DNA from: a virus
Virus record (IMG/VR): IMGVR_UViG_3300025707_000018
Location: 1 to 36,298 of that record
Direction: 5' to 3' (one strand)
DNA: 36,298 bases
Shown here: positions 1 through 6,506 of the stretch, piece by piece
How positions within the stretch are numbered: position 1 is the first letter of the stretch
Layout: each line of letters opens with the position of its first letter
The notes under the pieces: generated by a model
The model's input: the letters and a program-made list of their open reading frames with translations, nothing else
What the model was told of the DNA's origin: nothing
Databases searched by the model: none
Position numbers and translations under genes: made by a program

Positions 1-15
1 AAATAACAATAACGG

Positions 16-33
16 CGGGAGCTTCGGCTCCCG
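16..33 (+). other. Very stable hairpin with UUCG tetraloop
   Basis: A perfect 7-bp stem (CGGGAGC at 16-22 with GCTCCCG at 27-33) encloses the loop TTCG, giving the extra-stable C(UUCG)G tetraloop in RNA. No T run follows on either strand, so it is not a standard intrinsic terminator. It may be the processed 3' end of an upstream transcript or a stabilising 5' structure for the gene at 54, whose Shine-Dalgarno sequence starts a few bases later. Confidence 0.7.
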
Positions 34-53
34 TCACAACGAAAGGAAATACA

Positions 54-287
54 ATGAATGAAATAATAATAATGGCTTTGATACTTAGTGTACTAATGAA
101 TATAGTACAGGCCATAAGTGCGGAATATAGCAATGGTTACAATAAAGGTATGAAGTATGCTAAGGACTGGGACGAGAGGGTTGAAGTCTTGGAAAATAGA
201 GTTCATGAGATTGTTGAAAGTCACTGCGTAACTAACGACGACGTCCAGAGAATAAGAAATGATGTCTATTCTGAATTTATCAGATAG
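54..287 (+). CDS. Small membrane-anchored hypothetical protein
   Basis: A 77-aa protein with an N-terminal hydrophobic segment (about residues 4-23) followed by a charged helical region (about 40-65) that could form a coiled coil, so probably one membrane span with a soluble tail. The start has a good ribosome site, ACGAAAGGAAATACA before ATG, nearly identical to the one at 1144. It is followed by a strong terminator and is likely a single-gene early transcript. I do not recognise a family. An early host-takeover or superinfection-exclusion role is possible by position only. Confidence 0.7.
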   Translation: MNEIIIMALILSVLMNIVQAISAEYSNGYNKGMKYAKDWDERVEVLENRVHEIVESHCVTNDDVQRIRNDVYSEFIR

Positions 288-296
288 TAACCAAAG

Positions 297-330
297 ATAC
301 CCTGGGAGTAAAATCCTGGGGTATTTTTTT
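297..330 (+). terminator. Intrinsic terminator after the gene at 54-287
   Basis: An 11-position stem pairs 297-307 with 314-324, with two G-T wobbles and a 6-base loop, and runs straight into a T tract at 324-330. It lies 9 bases beyond the stop codon, as expected for a rho-independent terminator on the plus strand. Confidence 0.85.
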
Positions 331-390
331 GTATATAATAATAAAAAAAAGCAATGAGCTGTATCGCGAGATAAATAGTGACTGCCTTTA

Positions 391-421
391 GAGCTAGACT
401 ATAAGTGACTTAGTCTAGCTC
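391..421. repeat. Perfect 11-bp inverted repeat
   Basis: GAGCTAGACTA (391-401) is perfectly complementary to 411-421 across a 9-base loop. There is no adjacent T run. It contains the word GCTAGAC, which recurs with a G variant at 966, 984 and 1031, so it may be a protein-binding palindrome or an RNA hairpin. It lies in the gap between two converging genes. Confidence 0.7.
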
Positions 422-441
422 TAACCCCCGACGATACCCAT

Positions 442-468
442 TATACCGGCTAAATTATAGCCGGTATA
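442..468. repeat. Perfect 11-bp inverted repeat
   Basis: TATACCGGCTA (442-452) pairs perfectly with 458-468 across a 5-base AATTA loop. It is the second of three consecutive hairpins between 391 and 501 and has no T tract. It could be a protein-binding site or a transcript-processing hairpin. Confidence 0.7.
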
Positions 469-474
469 GAGGAA

Positions 475-507
475 CCCCGCTAACGTCCTAAGAAAGCGGG
501 GCTTTTG
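475..507 (+). terminator. Probable intrinsic terminator between converging genes
   Basis: A GC-rich 7-bp stem (CCCCGCT 475-481 with AGCGGGG 495-501) is followed by CTTTTG on the plus strand, a short T tract. On the minus strand it follows the stop of the gene at 513-869 by about a dozen bases but is trailed by TTCCTC, so it may work weakly in both directions. Confidence 0.6.
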
Positions 508-512
508 TTATA

Positions 513-869
513 TTATACCTTCCTAGACTCAAAATTGTCCTTTAATTGGGGCAATGTTTCAGTCTCTTCTATTTCGCCGGTTTCGGCATTTTTAAGGGGC
601 TTTGTAAAAACCATTTCGCCCTCGTGTTTACGAATTAGAGAATTTAACTCTTTCTCTCTTGATGAATCTTGAATTAATTCTAAGATTCTTTCGCCATCTT
701 TTGCGACGGCTTTGTCGTTGCTTTGTGCCAACTTCGACGCGTTAGCAACAACGCGTCCTTCATTTGTTGCAGGAACTGAAACGGAGACATTAAAGTCCTT
801 CATTTCTTGGGCAGTTATACCTTTGGCTTTTAGTAATTCTGCTAATCCCTGCGTTATTTTGTTACTCAT
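513..869 (-). CDS. Isolated minus-strand hypothetical protein
   Basis: A 118-aa charged, helix-rich protein starting at the ATG at 869. The frame extends upstream to a GTG at 902 (129 aa), but that codon has no ribosome-binding site. There is no signal peptide or membrane span. The N-terminal part reads like a small helical domain (SNKITQGLAELLKAKGITAQ) and the C-terminal third is acidic. It is the only minus-strand gene in the early half, divergent from the cluster at 1144 and flanked by hairpins, as is common for phage regulators. No helix-turn-helix or other domain is recognised, so a regulatory role is inference only. Confidence 0.65.
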   Translation of the reverse strand: MSNKITQGLAELLKAKGITAQEMKDFNVSVSVPATNEGRVVANASKLAQSNDKAVAKDGERILELIQDSSREKELNSLIRKHEGEMVFTKPLKNAETGEIEETETLPQLKDNFESRKV

Positions 870-978
870 ACCTATAAAATAGTCATTTCTAACATAAGGC
901 ACAAGGATTATTTTGTCTTTTATAATCTTTTTTTCTTTTTATATCCTGTGAGAATCCACCTGTAAGCTGGACTATAGC

Positions 979-1006
979 TGAAAGCTAGACTTTCGCCTAG
1001 CTTTCA
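979..1006. repeat. Perfect 10-bp inverted repeat in divergent promoter region
   Basis: TGAAAGCTAG (979-988) pairs perfectly with 997-1006 around an 8-base loop. It lies between the minus-strand gene at 513 and the plus-strand promoter near 1058. Its arm and loop contain GCTAGAC, the same word as in the hairpin at 391-421. It could be an operator or an RNA hairpin. Confidence 0.65.
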
Positions 1007-1057
1007 ATCCTCCCCGACAAAATAGTTTAGGCTGGACAAAATAAACCCGAACGTCGC

Positions 1058-1086
1058 TTGTTATTGTCGTCAAAAAGTTGTATATT
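1058..1086 (+). promoter_or_regulatory. Candidate sigma70-type promoter for the early cluster
   Basis: TTGTTA (1058-1063), a 17-base spacer and TATATT (1081-1086), with TG directly before the -10 hexamer. It lies 57 bases upstream of the ATG at 1144 and fits as the promoter of the early gene cluster. Its -10 matches the one proposed at 7635-7640. It was found by eye only. Confidence 0.45.
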
Positions 1087-1143
1087 TTGCTATGCAAATA
1101 ATTACATCTACAACGCATTTCAAAAACGACGAAAGGAAATAAT

Positions 1144-1560
1144 ATGTCGGAAACAATGAAAAAGACGATTACTGATAAATGTCCTTGTTGCAGTCAATTA
1201 TGGACACGAGAAATCGACGTCCCGAAGCCAAAGGTAGGAATTGAGGTTTATGCAATAGAAGACAATAAAGGAAGGGTAGACGTTACCATAGAGCTTGTCC
1301 GTCCTAGGTATCAAGACAAAGCAGGAGACGTAGACGTATTCGAAAGCATGTCTAAAGCAGAGTCAGACGTAGTAATTGCCCTTTACGCTAACAAGTATTT
1401 AAAGGACAATACAATATTAAGAGTCGATAGCAACTATATGGACAAATATGAGACACACAGCCGAAGACACGTTCTAGAAACGTCAAACGTAGAAAAAGGA
1501 CTTAAAAGTCTACGCAAGGCAAAGAGACAATCAAGACGTAACAGACAGATTGACAGGTAA
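1144..1560 (+). CDS. Early hypothetical protein with an N-terminal CxxC pair
   Basis: A 138-aa protein. The N-terminus has Cys-Pro-Cys-Cys (about residues 13-16), a possible half metal site. The C-terminal 25 residues are very basic (KAKRQSRRNRQIDR), suggesting nucleic-acid binding. The start has a strong ribosome site in the shared leader ACGAAAGGAAATAAT. It is the first gene of a run of six tightly packed genes and shares the TAATG stop-start overlap with the next. The family is not recognised. An early DNA- or RNA-binding protein is a reasonable guess. Confidence 0.7.
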   Translation: MSETMKKTITDKCPCCSQLWTREIDVPKPKVGIEVYAIEDNKGRVDVTIELVRPRYQDKAGDVDVFESMSKAESDVVIALYANKYLKDNTILRVDSNYMDKYETHSRRHVLETSNVEKGLKSLRKAKRQSRRNRQIDR

Positions 1561-1664
1561 TGTCTAACCCCACAAAACAGACAAAAGATTTGATTAAGAC
1601 TTTGTATATAAACAATAAGCTAGACTCTATGATGTCTAGGAAAGAGAGCAGACATAATGTGTAA
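1560..1664 (+). CDS. 34-aa basic microprotein
   Basis: The ATG at 1560 overlaps the stop of the preceding gene (TAATG), and its end overlaps the next start at 1657. The product, about 34 residues, is rich in Lys and Arg and has no recognised domain. It is supported only by tight translational coupling on both sides, the usual arrangement in this cluster. Confidence 0.5.
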   Translation: MSNPTKQTKDLIKTLYINNKLDSMMSRKESRHNV

Positions 1665-1827
1665 AAAATGTAACGATAATAAAAGCGTAGCATATTTAAA
1701 CTACGTTAAAAATATAGTCAATTCTCAATTAGAAGACTATAATAACGGGTTAACAATAGACAAAAAGTCTTTAATTAATTTATTTATTAAAGCCGGTAAT
1801 GTCTTAAAGGGAAAGGAAGACAAATGA
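1657..1827 (+). CDS. 56-aa hypothetical protein with CKKC at the N-terminus
   Basis: It starts with Met-Cys-Lys-Lys-Cys, a possible metal-binding knuckle, followed by a helical segment rich in Asn and Lys. It overlaps the end of the preceding microgene by 8 bases and shares an ATGA junction with the gene at 1824. The function is unknown. Coding status rests on frame continuity and perfect coupling with neighbours. Confidence 0.6.
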   Translation: MCKKCNDNKSVAYLNYVKNIVNSQLEDYNNGLTIDKKSLINLFIKAGNVLKGKEDK

Positions 1828-2021
1828 TAAAAAGAGACGAAAATGGTAAGATTATAATAAGAGGTAAGAGAGTAAATTATAATCTCGGTATTAACTTAGA
1901 GACTAGAACTCTTCTTAAGAACTTAATAACGTGGTGTGAGTGTGTAGACACTTGCGACAGGTTATATAATCTAGTCATAATGATTGAACGTAAACTAGAA
2001 GAAGAAAAGGAAGAAAAATGA
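1824..2021 (+). CDS. 65-aa hypothetical early protein
   Basis: Begins with an ATGA overlap with the upstream stop. A GGAAAGGAAG ribosome site lies within the end of the previous gene. The N-terminus is basic, a central segment contains WCECVDTC, and the C-terminus is acidic and Lys/Glu-rich. No family is recognised. It ends in another ATGA overlap with the gene at 2018. Confidence 0.65.
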   Translation: MIKRDENGKIIIRGKRVNYNLGINLETRTLLKNLITWCECVDTCDRLYNLVIMIERKLEEEKEEK

Positions 2022-2239
2022 TAGATGAACAGATAAAAGAACGTAGACGTATAGTCAATGAATTAGGACGTATTAAAAGAGCGATATTAAATGTAAGAGT
2101 AGACGCAAATATATTAGTCGCCGATTTAGAGATTAATAAGACGGAATGCGTAGAGATGGCTAACCTAATGACAAACGGATATGAATCATTAAACGACGGG
2201 TTAGAATGCTTACACCTTATAACGAGAGATAGACTATAA
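2018..2239 (+). CDS. 73-aa hypothetical early protein
   Basis: A predicted all-helical protein with a basic N-terminus and an acidic central part. It starts in an ATGA overlap preceded by the purine-rich ribosome site AGGAAGAAAA. No motif or membrane segment is seen. The position suggests it is co-translated with its neighbours as one of a set of host-takeover genes. Confidence 0.65.
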   Translation: MIDEQIKERRRIVNELGRIKRAILNVRVDANILVADLEINKTECVEMANLMTNGYESLNDGLECLHLITRDRL

Positions 2240-2240
2240 A

Positions 2241-2456
2241 ATGATAGTAATGAAGAAAGATAATAAGGGACGACAAATTACGTTGTCCCTTTCTGAGCAA
2301 AGAAAGTTAGATTATAACAGACGTGCTTGGTTTTTAAGACGCAAGTATAAGAACTTGACAAGAGATTTATTTAACGTATGGCAACACAATACGAGAAGTT
2401 TTAACAATCAGTCTACTAGGATATTAACACTAGCTAGACGAGTAGGGACGAATTAA
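2241..2456 (+). CDS. 71-aa basic hypothetical early protein
   Basis: An Arg/Lys-rich protein (for example LDYNRRAWFLRRKYKNLTRD), so probably a nucleic-acid binder, without a recognised fold. The ATG lies one base after the preceding stop; an alternative start three codons later is possible. It is the last gene before a 137-base structured gap. Confidence 0.6.
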   Translation: MIVMKKDNKGRQITLSLSEQRKLDYNRRAWFLRRKYKNLTRDLFNVWQHNTRSFNNQSTRILTLARRVGTN

Positions 2457-2460
2457 TAGT

Positions 2461-2558
2461 GACAAGGCATAATTATTATCTAGGCTTTGTCGAGAGCATA
2501 GAGACGGAATCCTTTCTCGTCGATTATGACCTTGTCACGAAGACTTGTCGAAAGACAA
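2461..2558 (+). ncRNA. Structured leader upstream of the amidotransferase gene
   Basis: The 137-base gap between 2456 and 2594 holds three consecutive hairpins. The first pairs GACAAGGC (2461-2468) with 2484-2491, with one wobble. The second is an imperfect stem at about 2501-2518. The third pairs TTGTC (2545-2549) with GACAA (2554-2558) around a GAAA tetraloop. No open reading frame fits. It could be a cis-regulatory leader or a processing region. I looked for the glutamine riboswitch consensus because of the downstream genes and did not find it. Confidence 0.45.
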
Positions 2559-2593
2559 TTAATGTAACGATAACCAAAATAGGAGATTAGACT

Positions 2594-3622
2594 ATGTGTG
2601 GAATATATGGAATAGCGAAATCACCGACACCTTATACTACGAAGCAATTAAATATTGTCAAAAAGGTATTAAGGGAAATTGCAATAGATAGCGAGACTAG
2701 AGGTAGTCAATCGTCAGGAATTGCAAGAGTCGGTAGTTCGACTAGGATTCACAAGTCACTATTGCCGTCTAGTAAATTTGTAGACACTTTGGAATATAAC
2801 GAGTCTGTTAAGTCATTAAAAGACGATTCATTTATATTGCTAGGACATACGCGTTTTGCTACACAAGGAGCAATAGTCAAATCAAATGCACACCCTTTCA
2901 GAGTAGGCGACGTCGTCGGTGCTCATAATGGCTGTGTTTACAATGTCAAAGAAATGGAGACTCAATTAGACAAACAATGTCCGGTAGACTCTCAATTGAT
3001 ATTTAAAGCAATTAACGACAACGACAACATACAAGAAGCAGTCAAAGATTTTGACTCAGACTTTGCGTTGTCTTTTGTCAAAGCAAATCCAATGGTATTA
3101 TATCTATGTAGAGAAAGTAATAGACCTTTACACGTGGCATACATTCCGTCAATGAAGACGTTATTTTATGCTAGTGAATCGGAATTTATTGAGGACGCAT
3201 TGACAATGAATAACATTGAAGCAGACGTATTTAGTTTAAATAAAAATACACTTTACACGTTTGACGTTAGTAAGTTTACTGACGAGAAAATGAATGTAGT
3301 CAAAGAATCATTTAAATACGATTCTAGAGTATATCAATATCAGATTAACAAGTACCCAACACAAGTTCAGACGAATGCCTGGAGTCTTACAGACGACGAA
3401 TGGGAACCTATAGTTCCCCAGTCTATGATAGATAACGAGACATTACATCTATCACAAGTCTACGGAGGTAGACCGGAGGAGTGGTTTTGGGACGAAACAC
3501 AGCAAGAGTGGTATTTTCTAGATAATGTCTCAGGCGAAATAAAGTCTGAAGAACAGATATCTGAAGAACAATACTACGACAGCTTAAAATGGGAAGAGGA
3601 AGCTAATGCCACAGACAGATAG
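2594..3622 (+). CDS. Class II glutamine amidotransferase (Ntn-hydrolase)
   Basis: A 342-aa protein with a clear GATase-II domain. The nucleophile Cys2 follows the initiator Met (MCGIYGIA). RGSQSSGIA (36-44), GHTRFATQGA (84-93), NAHPF (98-102) and AHNG (110-113) match the glutamine-binding and oxyanion motifs of the GlmS/PurF/YafJ-type domain. Such domains hydrolyse glutamine and channel ammonia to a partner. There is no phosphosugar-isomerase or phosphoribosyltransferase domain, so it is not GlmS or PurF. The last 100 residues are acidic and Trp-rich with no known fold. The 17-base overlap with the amidoligase gene makes that enzyme the obvious ammonia acceptor. The family is sure; the substrate is unknown. 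Confidence 0.9.
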   Translation: MCGIYGIAKSPTPYTTKQLNIVKKVLREIAIDSETRGSQSSGIARVGSSTRIHKSLLPSSKFVDTLEYNESVKSLKDDSFILLGHTRFATQGAIVKSNAHPFRVGDVVGAHNGCVYNVKEMETQLDKQCPVDSQLIFKAINDNDNIQEAVKDFDSDFALSFVKANPMVLYLCRESNRPLHVAYIPSMKTLFYASESEFIEDALTMNNIEADVFSLNKNTLYTFDVSKFTDEKMNVVKESFKYDSRVYQYQINKYPTQVQTNAWSLTDDEWEPIVPQSMIDNETLHLSQVYGGRPEEWFWDETQQEWYFLDNVSGEIKSEEQISEEQYYDSLKWEEEANATDR

Positions 3623-5342
3623 AGCTATTAACGAAGCGATAGAGTCTGAAATTGAGTGTTGTGCAGATTGTAGCACAGACATAACTACAGACGAACCGGT
3701 TTATAATGCCGATAACGACGAAATATGTCAGAGTTGCGACGAGGATTACACAATGTGTAGAGAATGCGACGAAACAACCCATGTAGACAATATCTATTGG
3801 GTTAATTCAGACCCTTATTGCGACGATTGTTATAGTGAGAACATATCTACTTGTTATGAATGTGGACATGAAGACACTCATGACAATTTTGTCTACGACG
3901 AAAATGAAGGAGAATATTATTGCGAAGATTGTTATCAACCATCTGACGATTATCCTTCATGGGACGTATATTCTAACGAATACGTTAAAACTGCAGAGTC
4001 TTTTACTAGTCCTCGAAAAGACTACTACTCTAGAGACACATTTAAATTGATACCTTCTAAAAGATATATGGGAATTGAGATAGAGACTAATTTCCATGAA
4101 TATGTAGATGAAGGTAATTTGAGATTTGAATTAGATATGTCTATAGCACAAAGTAGATTAGAAGATAAATGTAATATAGACCATACTATATTAGGAAGCA
4201 ACAACCCTGAAGACAATAGGCATTTAGGTAGACTACATATTCCTGGAGACGGCTCCGTAAGAAGAGGAGAGCATGAGTATGGGACAGAAGTAGTTATGCA
4301 ACCTAGACGAGGCGATATCCTTCATAAGGACGTTCAGACGATATGTGATGTATTGAAGCATGCGAATGGTGCCTACGTAAGTAGACATTGTGGTATGCAT
4401 TTACATATAGACTGCAGAGATTATGACTGGTATCATTTTTCTGTCTTAACTTTACTAGTTAAGTTGATAGAGCCTCACGTCTATATGTGGGTTCCTCCTT
4501 CTAGATTAAATGGTAGGTGGTGTAAGCCTGTCAGTCAGTCGCTTAACGACTTCTCTTATATTACAAGTAGAGATGCATTCGTCGATTTTTGGTATGACAA
4601 TGGTTCTTTTACTAACGACAAATATAACGACAAGCGTTATCATGGATTTAATCTCCATTCTCATTTTCAGGCTAATCAAGGTATAGAGATAAGATACCAC
4701 GCAGGGACATTGAACCCCGAAAAAATGCGACACTGGTCTATATTTTGGTCTAATGTCGTAGACACTGCTTATGAAATAGGGCAGAGTATGCGTGACGAGT
4801 TTGCATACGACCCAAACCTTAATCAGTCTAGAATGTTTAAATCGTTGTATAATAGAGCGATTGACAAAAAGGTAAGAGAGATGGAATCTAATAATACCTA
4901 TGCTAGAGATTCTGTGTCGATTAAGGGTTATATGACAGATAGTGAGAAAATGCGACGTTATCTTAGATTGCCAAAAAGAGATAAACCTTATCTATTGCAA
5001 CCTATGTTGAATCATGTGAGAACAAGACCACAACAAGCAGTAATGTCTATTAGTAATATATTTGACACTTTCAACATACCTGACGAAACTGCAGAATTTA
5101 TGAAGTCTCGTATGGTTGAGATAAACGCAGATAAAGAACATATAGACAAGTGTTTTGACAATAGAACAAGCATAGTAGAGTTTGACAAAAAGACAATGTC
5201 ATTCAAATACGTAGATAGCTTAGGTAGTCAGTTTCCTTTAATAGACTATCCATTAATATCTAGCACATATTATGCAAGTGAACTTGGAAGTCTATTTGAC
5301 GTTCATGGTAGAAACAGGGAATTACTCCAGTATACCTTGTAG
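3606..5342 (+). CDS. Amidoligase with N-terminal zinc ribbons
   Basis: A 578-aa protein. Residues about 18-115 carry a series of CxxC pairs forming several zinc-ribbon or LIM-like knuckles. The rest matches the phage amidoligase family (glutamine-synthetase-like fold): GIEIETNF near 155-162, a DGS-containing strand followed by GTEVV, the HCGMHLHID motif near 260-268, and EIRYHAGTLN near 361-370, which supply Glu, His and Arg residues for metal and ATP binding. Members are predicted to form amide bonds between an amine or ammonia and a carboxylate, and some pair with GATase-II enzymes, as here. The substrate could be a peptide, cell-wall component or metabolite. The zinc ribbons may select a protein target. 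Ends just before a strong terminator. Confidence 0.85.
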   Translation: MPQTDRAINEAIESEIECCADCSTDITTDEPVYNADNDEICQSCDEDYTMCRECDETTHVDNIYWVNSDPYCDDCYSENISTCYECGHEDTHDNFVYDENEGEYYCEDCYQPSDDYPSWDVYSNEYVKTAESFTSPRKDYYSRDTFKLIPSKRYMGIEIETNFHEYVDEGNLRFELDMSIAQSRLEDKCNIDHTILGSNNPEDNRHLGRLHIPGDGSVRRGEHEYGTEVVMQPRRGDILHKDVQTICDVLKHANGAYVSRHCGMHLHIDCRDYDWYHFSVLTLLVKLIEPHVYMWVPPSRLNGRWCKPVSQSLNDFSYITSRDAFVDFWYDNGSFTNDKYNDKRYHGFNLHSHFQANQGIEIRYHAGTLNPEKMRHWSIFWSNVVDTAYEIGQSMRDEFAYDPNLNQSRMFKSLYNRAIDKKVREMESNNTYARDSVSIKGYMTDSEKMRRYLRLPKRDKPYLLQPMLNHVRTRPQQAVMSISNIFDTFNIPDETAEFMKSRMVEINADKEHIDKCFDNRTSIVEFDKKTMSFKYVDSLGSQFPLIDYPLISSTYYASELGSLFDVHGRNRELLQYTL

Positions 5343-5353
5343 CATAAAAAGAG

Positions 5354-5402
5354 AATAGCAGGTAGAATCGACATTTTTATCGGTTTTGTCTGCTATTTTT
5401 TG
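5354..5402 (+). terminator. Strong intrinsic terminator after the amidoligase
   Basis: A long stem pairs 5354-5371 with 5380-5397, 18 positions with several G-T wobbles, capped by an A/T-rich loop. It merges into a T run at 5396-5401. It starts 12 bases past the stop codon and closes the amidotransferase-amidoligase operon. Confidence 0.85.
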
Positions 5403-5533
5403 GATTTATTTTTATAATATTATTATAGTAGCTCAATGACAGCTCGACTAGAAAGGACAAAATAATTGACAAATGACAATAAAAAGCTTGGATTTTATGT
5501 ATATAATATGTATTATCTTAAGAATATGAAACT

Positions 5534-5651
5534 AGTGGTGGATAAATATAAACAATTAAAAACTATTATAAGGATAGTTGCGGGTATTGAACCCCGCCTT
5601 TCCCTAATATTTAATTGCGAATATAATCGGTTGGCAAACCTATCCACCACT
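5534..5651 (+). ncRNA. Candidate structured RNA, tRNA-like multi-branch fold
   Basis: An 11-bp perfect closing stem (AGTGGTGGATA 5534-5544 with TATCCACCACT 5641-5651) encloses several hairpins: AACTAT/ATAGTT (5561-5566/5574-5579, 7-base loop), GCGGG/CCCGC (5580-5584/5593-5597), a weak AT stem (about 5608-5625), and GGTT-GGCA-AACC (5629-5640) stacked directly on the closing stem. The GC-rich island is unlike its AT-rich surroundings. The 3' side contains TATCCACCA, recalling a tRNA end, and the minus strand reads GGTTCAAT in a T-arm-like hairpin, but no canonical tRNA fits on either strand. It lies in the 325 bases between the amidoligase and the gene at 5668, 16 bases before that ATG. A 69-codon TTG-started frame (5466-5675) crosses it; I think that frame is non-coding. 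Confidence 0.5.
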
Positions 5652-5667
5652 TTAACCGGAGAAAATA

Positions 5668-5997
5668 ATGAATAAGAAATATAAAGTAAGAGTAAGCATT
5701 CCAGTAGAATATGACATTTCAGATTTAATGACTAGTTTTGAGACTACTGTAGATGTAGAGGCAGAGAATAATGAAGACGCAGTAAATTACGCAATAAGAG
5801 AATTTAATGAAAACTACGATTTAGATTCTATATATGACGAAATATACGACGAAGTTAAGAGTAACTTACTAGTGTGGCTAGACGGAGATTATAACTGCGA
5901 CACTTATGACGACGACTACTACTTTGCAGAAGAACAACAACCTAGACCTTTTCCAGGAATGGAAGGCAAGGGAATAGACGGAGGCAGTAATGAGTAA
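5668..5997 (+). CDS. Acidic hypothetical protein
   Basis: A 109-aa, strongly acidic protein (runs of Asp, Glu and Tyr in residues 50-90). The N-terminal 35 residues look like a beta-strand pair (YKVRVSIPVEYDI), and the segment around EAENNEDAVNYAIREF resembles a small alpha/beta fold common in phage proteins of unknown function. The ribosome site CCGGAG lies 7 bases before the ATG. Acidity could mean a DNA mimic, but nothing specific supports that. It begins a nine-gene coupled cluster. Confidence 0.65.
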   Translation: MNKKYKVRVSIPVEYDISDLMTSFETTVDVEAENNEDAVNYAIREFNENYDLDSIYDEIYDEVKSNLLVWLDGDYNCDTYDDDYYFAEEQQPRPFPGMEGKGIDGGSNE

Positions 5998-6187
5998 GAA
6001 AATAACATCAGGATACTTAAGAAATAACGCAGAGCTAAGTGGAGTCTTTGTAATGTTAGACGGAGTAGAGTATCAAGTAAATACAAGCGAGTTAGACTTA
6101 AGTCATATTATAGAAGATATAAGTATGGCAGGAGACGACAATGATATGTCGGAGTATCTTTATAAAATGGAGGTGAGTAATGAGTAA
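5990..6187 (+). CDS. 65-aa hypothetical protein
   Basis: A small acidic protein with a short beta-rich segment (FVMLDGVEYQVNTSELDLS). It overlaps the upstream gene by 8 bases at a junction reading AGTAATGAGTAA, and the same junction recurs at its own 3' end. Both upstream proteins therefore end Ser-Asn-Glu and both downstream ones begin Met-Ser-Lys, which may reflect an old duplication of the junction. The family is not recognised. Confidence 0.65.
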   Translation: MSKKITSGYLRNNAELSGVFVMLDGVEYQVNTSELDLSHIIEDISMAGDDNDMSEYLYKMEVSNE

Positions 6188-6506
6188 AGAAGCAATAAGA
6201 TTACAGAGACAAGTAGTAAATGCGACATCAAAACTACATAGTCTAGGATTTAGAATAAAATGCACATACATACCAGGTGCAGGTTGGGCGTCGGAGCTAG
6301 TTGATAACAACACTGGAGAAAACCACGAACTAGACGAACATAGTAAACCTAAATTTCAAGACGACTACCAAGCTAAGTTAGACGCAGAGCAAGAGAAGAA
6401 TAACGACTATGCTCTAGACAATATGACTTGCGACGATGAAATGGTAATTGATGATGTTGGTCAGATGTATGACCCGACAGAAAGACTAAAAATGGAGGAA
6501 GAATGA
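6180..6506 (+). CDS. 108-aa hypothetical protein
   Basis: Basic N-terminal half, very acidic C-terminal half. A strong ribosome site GGAGGTG lies 4 bases before the ATG, inside the previous gene. The motif IPGAGWASELVDNNTGE suggests a small beta domain, but I cannot assign it. It shares an ATGA junction with the next small gene. Confidence 0.6.
   Translation: MSKEAIRLQRQVVNATSKLHSLGFRIKCTYIPGAGWASELVDNNTGENHELDEHSKPKFQDDYQAKLDAEQEKNNDYALDNMTCDDEMVIDDVGQMYDPTERLKMEEE

Noticed and set aside
16-33. Intrinsic terminator
   Set aside because: A very stable hairpin but without a T tract on either side, so it is listed as a hairpin only.
2457-2593. Glutamine riboswitch (glnA type) before the amidotransferase
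   Set aside because: A GACGGAA string is present, but the other conserved parts of the consensus are missing.
2594-3622. Complete GlmS, PurF or asparagine synthetase
   Set aside because: Only the glutaminase domain is present; the C-terminal 100 residues lack SIS, phosphoribosyltransferase or synthetase motifs.
4025-5206. Minus-strand frames inside the amidoligase gene
   Set aside because: Shadow frames of a strongly supported plus-strand gene.
5403-5465. Promoter with TATAAT at 5413-5418
   Set aside because: The -10 match is good, but the region a -35 would occupy is the preceding terminator stem and has no TTGACA-like hexamer at the right distance.
5534-5651. Functional tRNA gene
   Set aside because: No orientation gives a canonical cloverleaf: the T-arm-like hairpin on the minus strand has an extra base in its stem or loop, the plus-strand version lacks a T arm, and there is no normal anticodon loop.
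5466-5675. 69-codon frame starting with TTG across the structured element
   Set aside because: It has a ribosome-like AAAGGA, but it starts at TTG, passes through the perfect stems, and its peptide contains a stretch (VAGIEPRLSL) reminiscent of spurious translations of the reverse strand of tRNA-like DNA. I prefer a non-coding structured element, though translation is not excluded.
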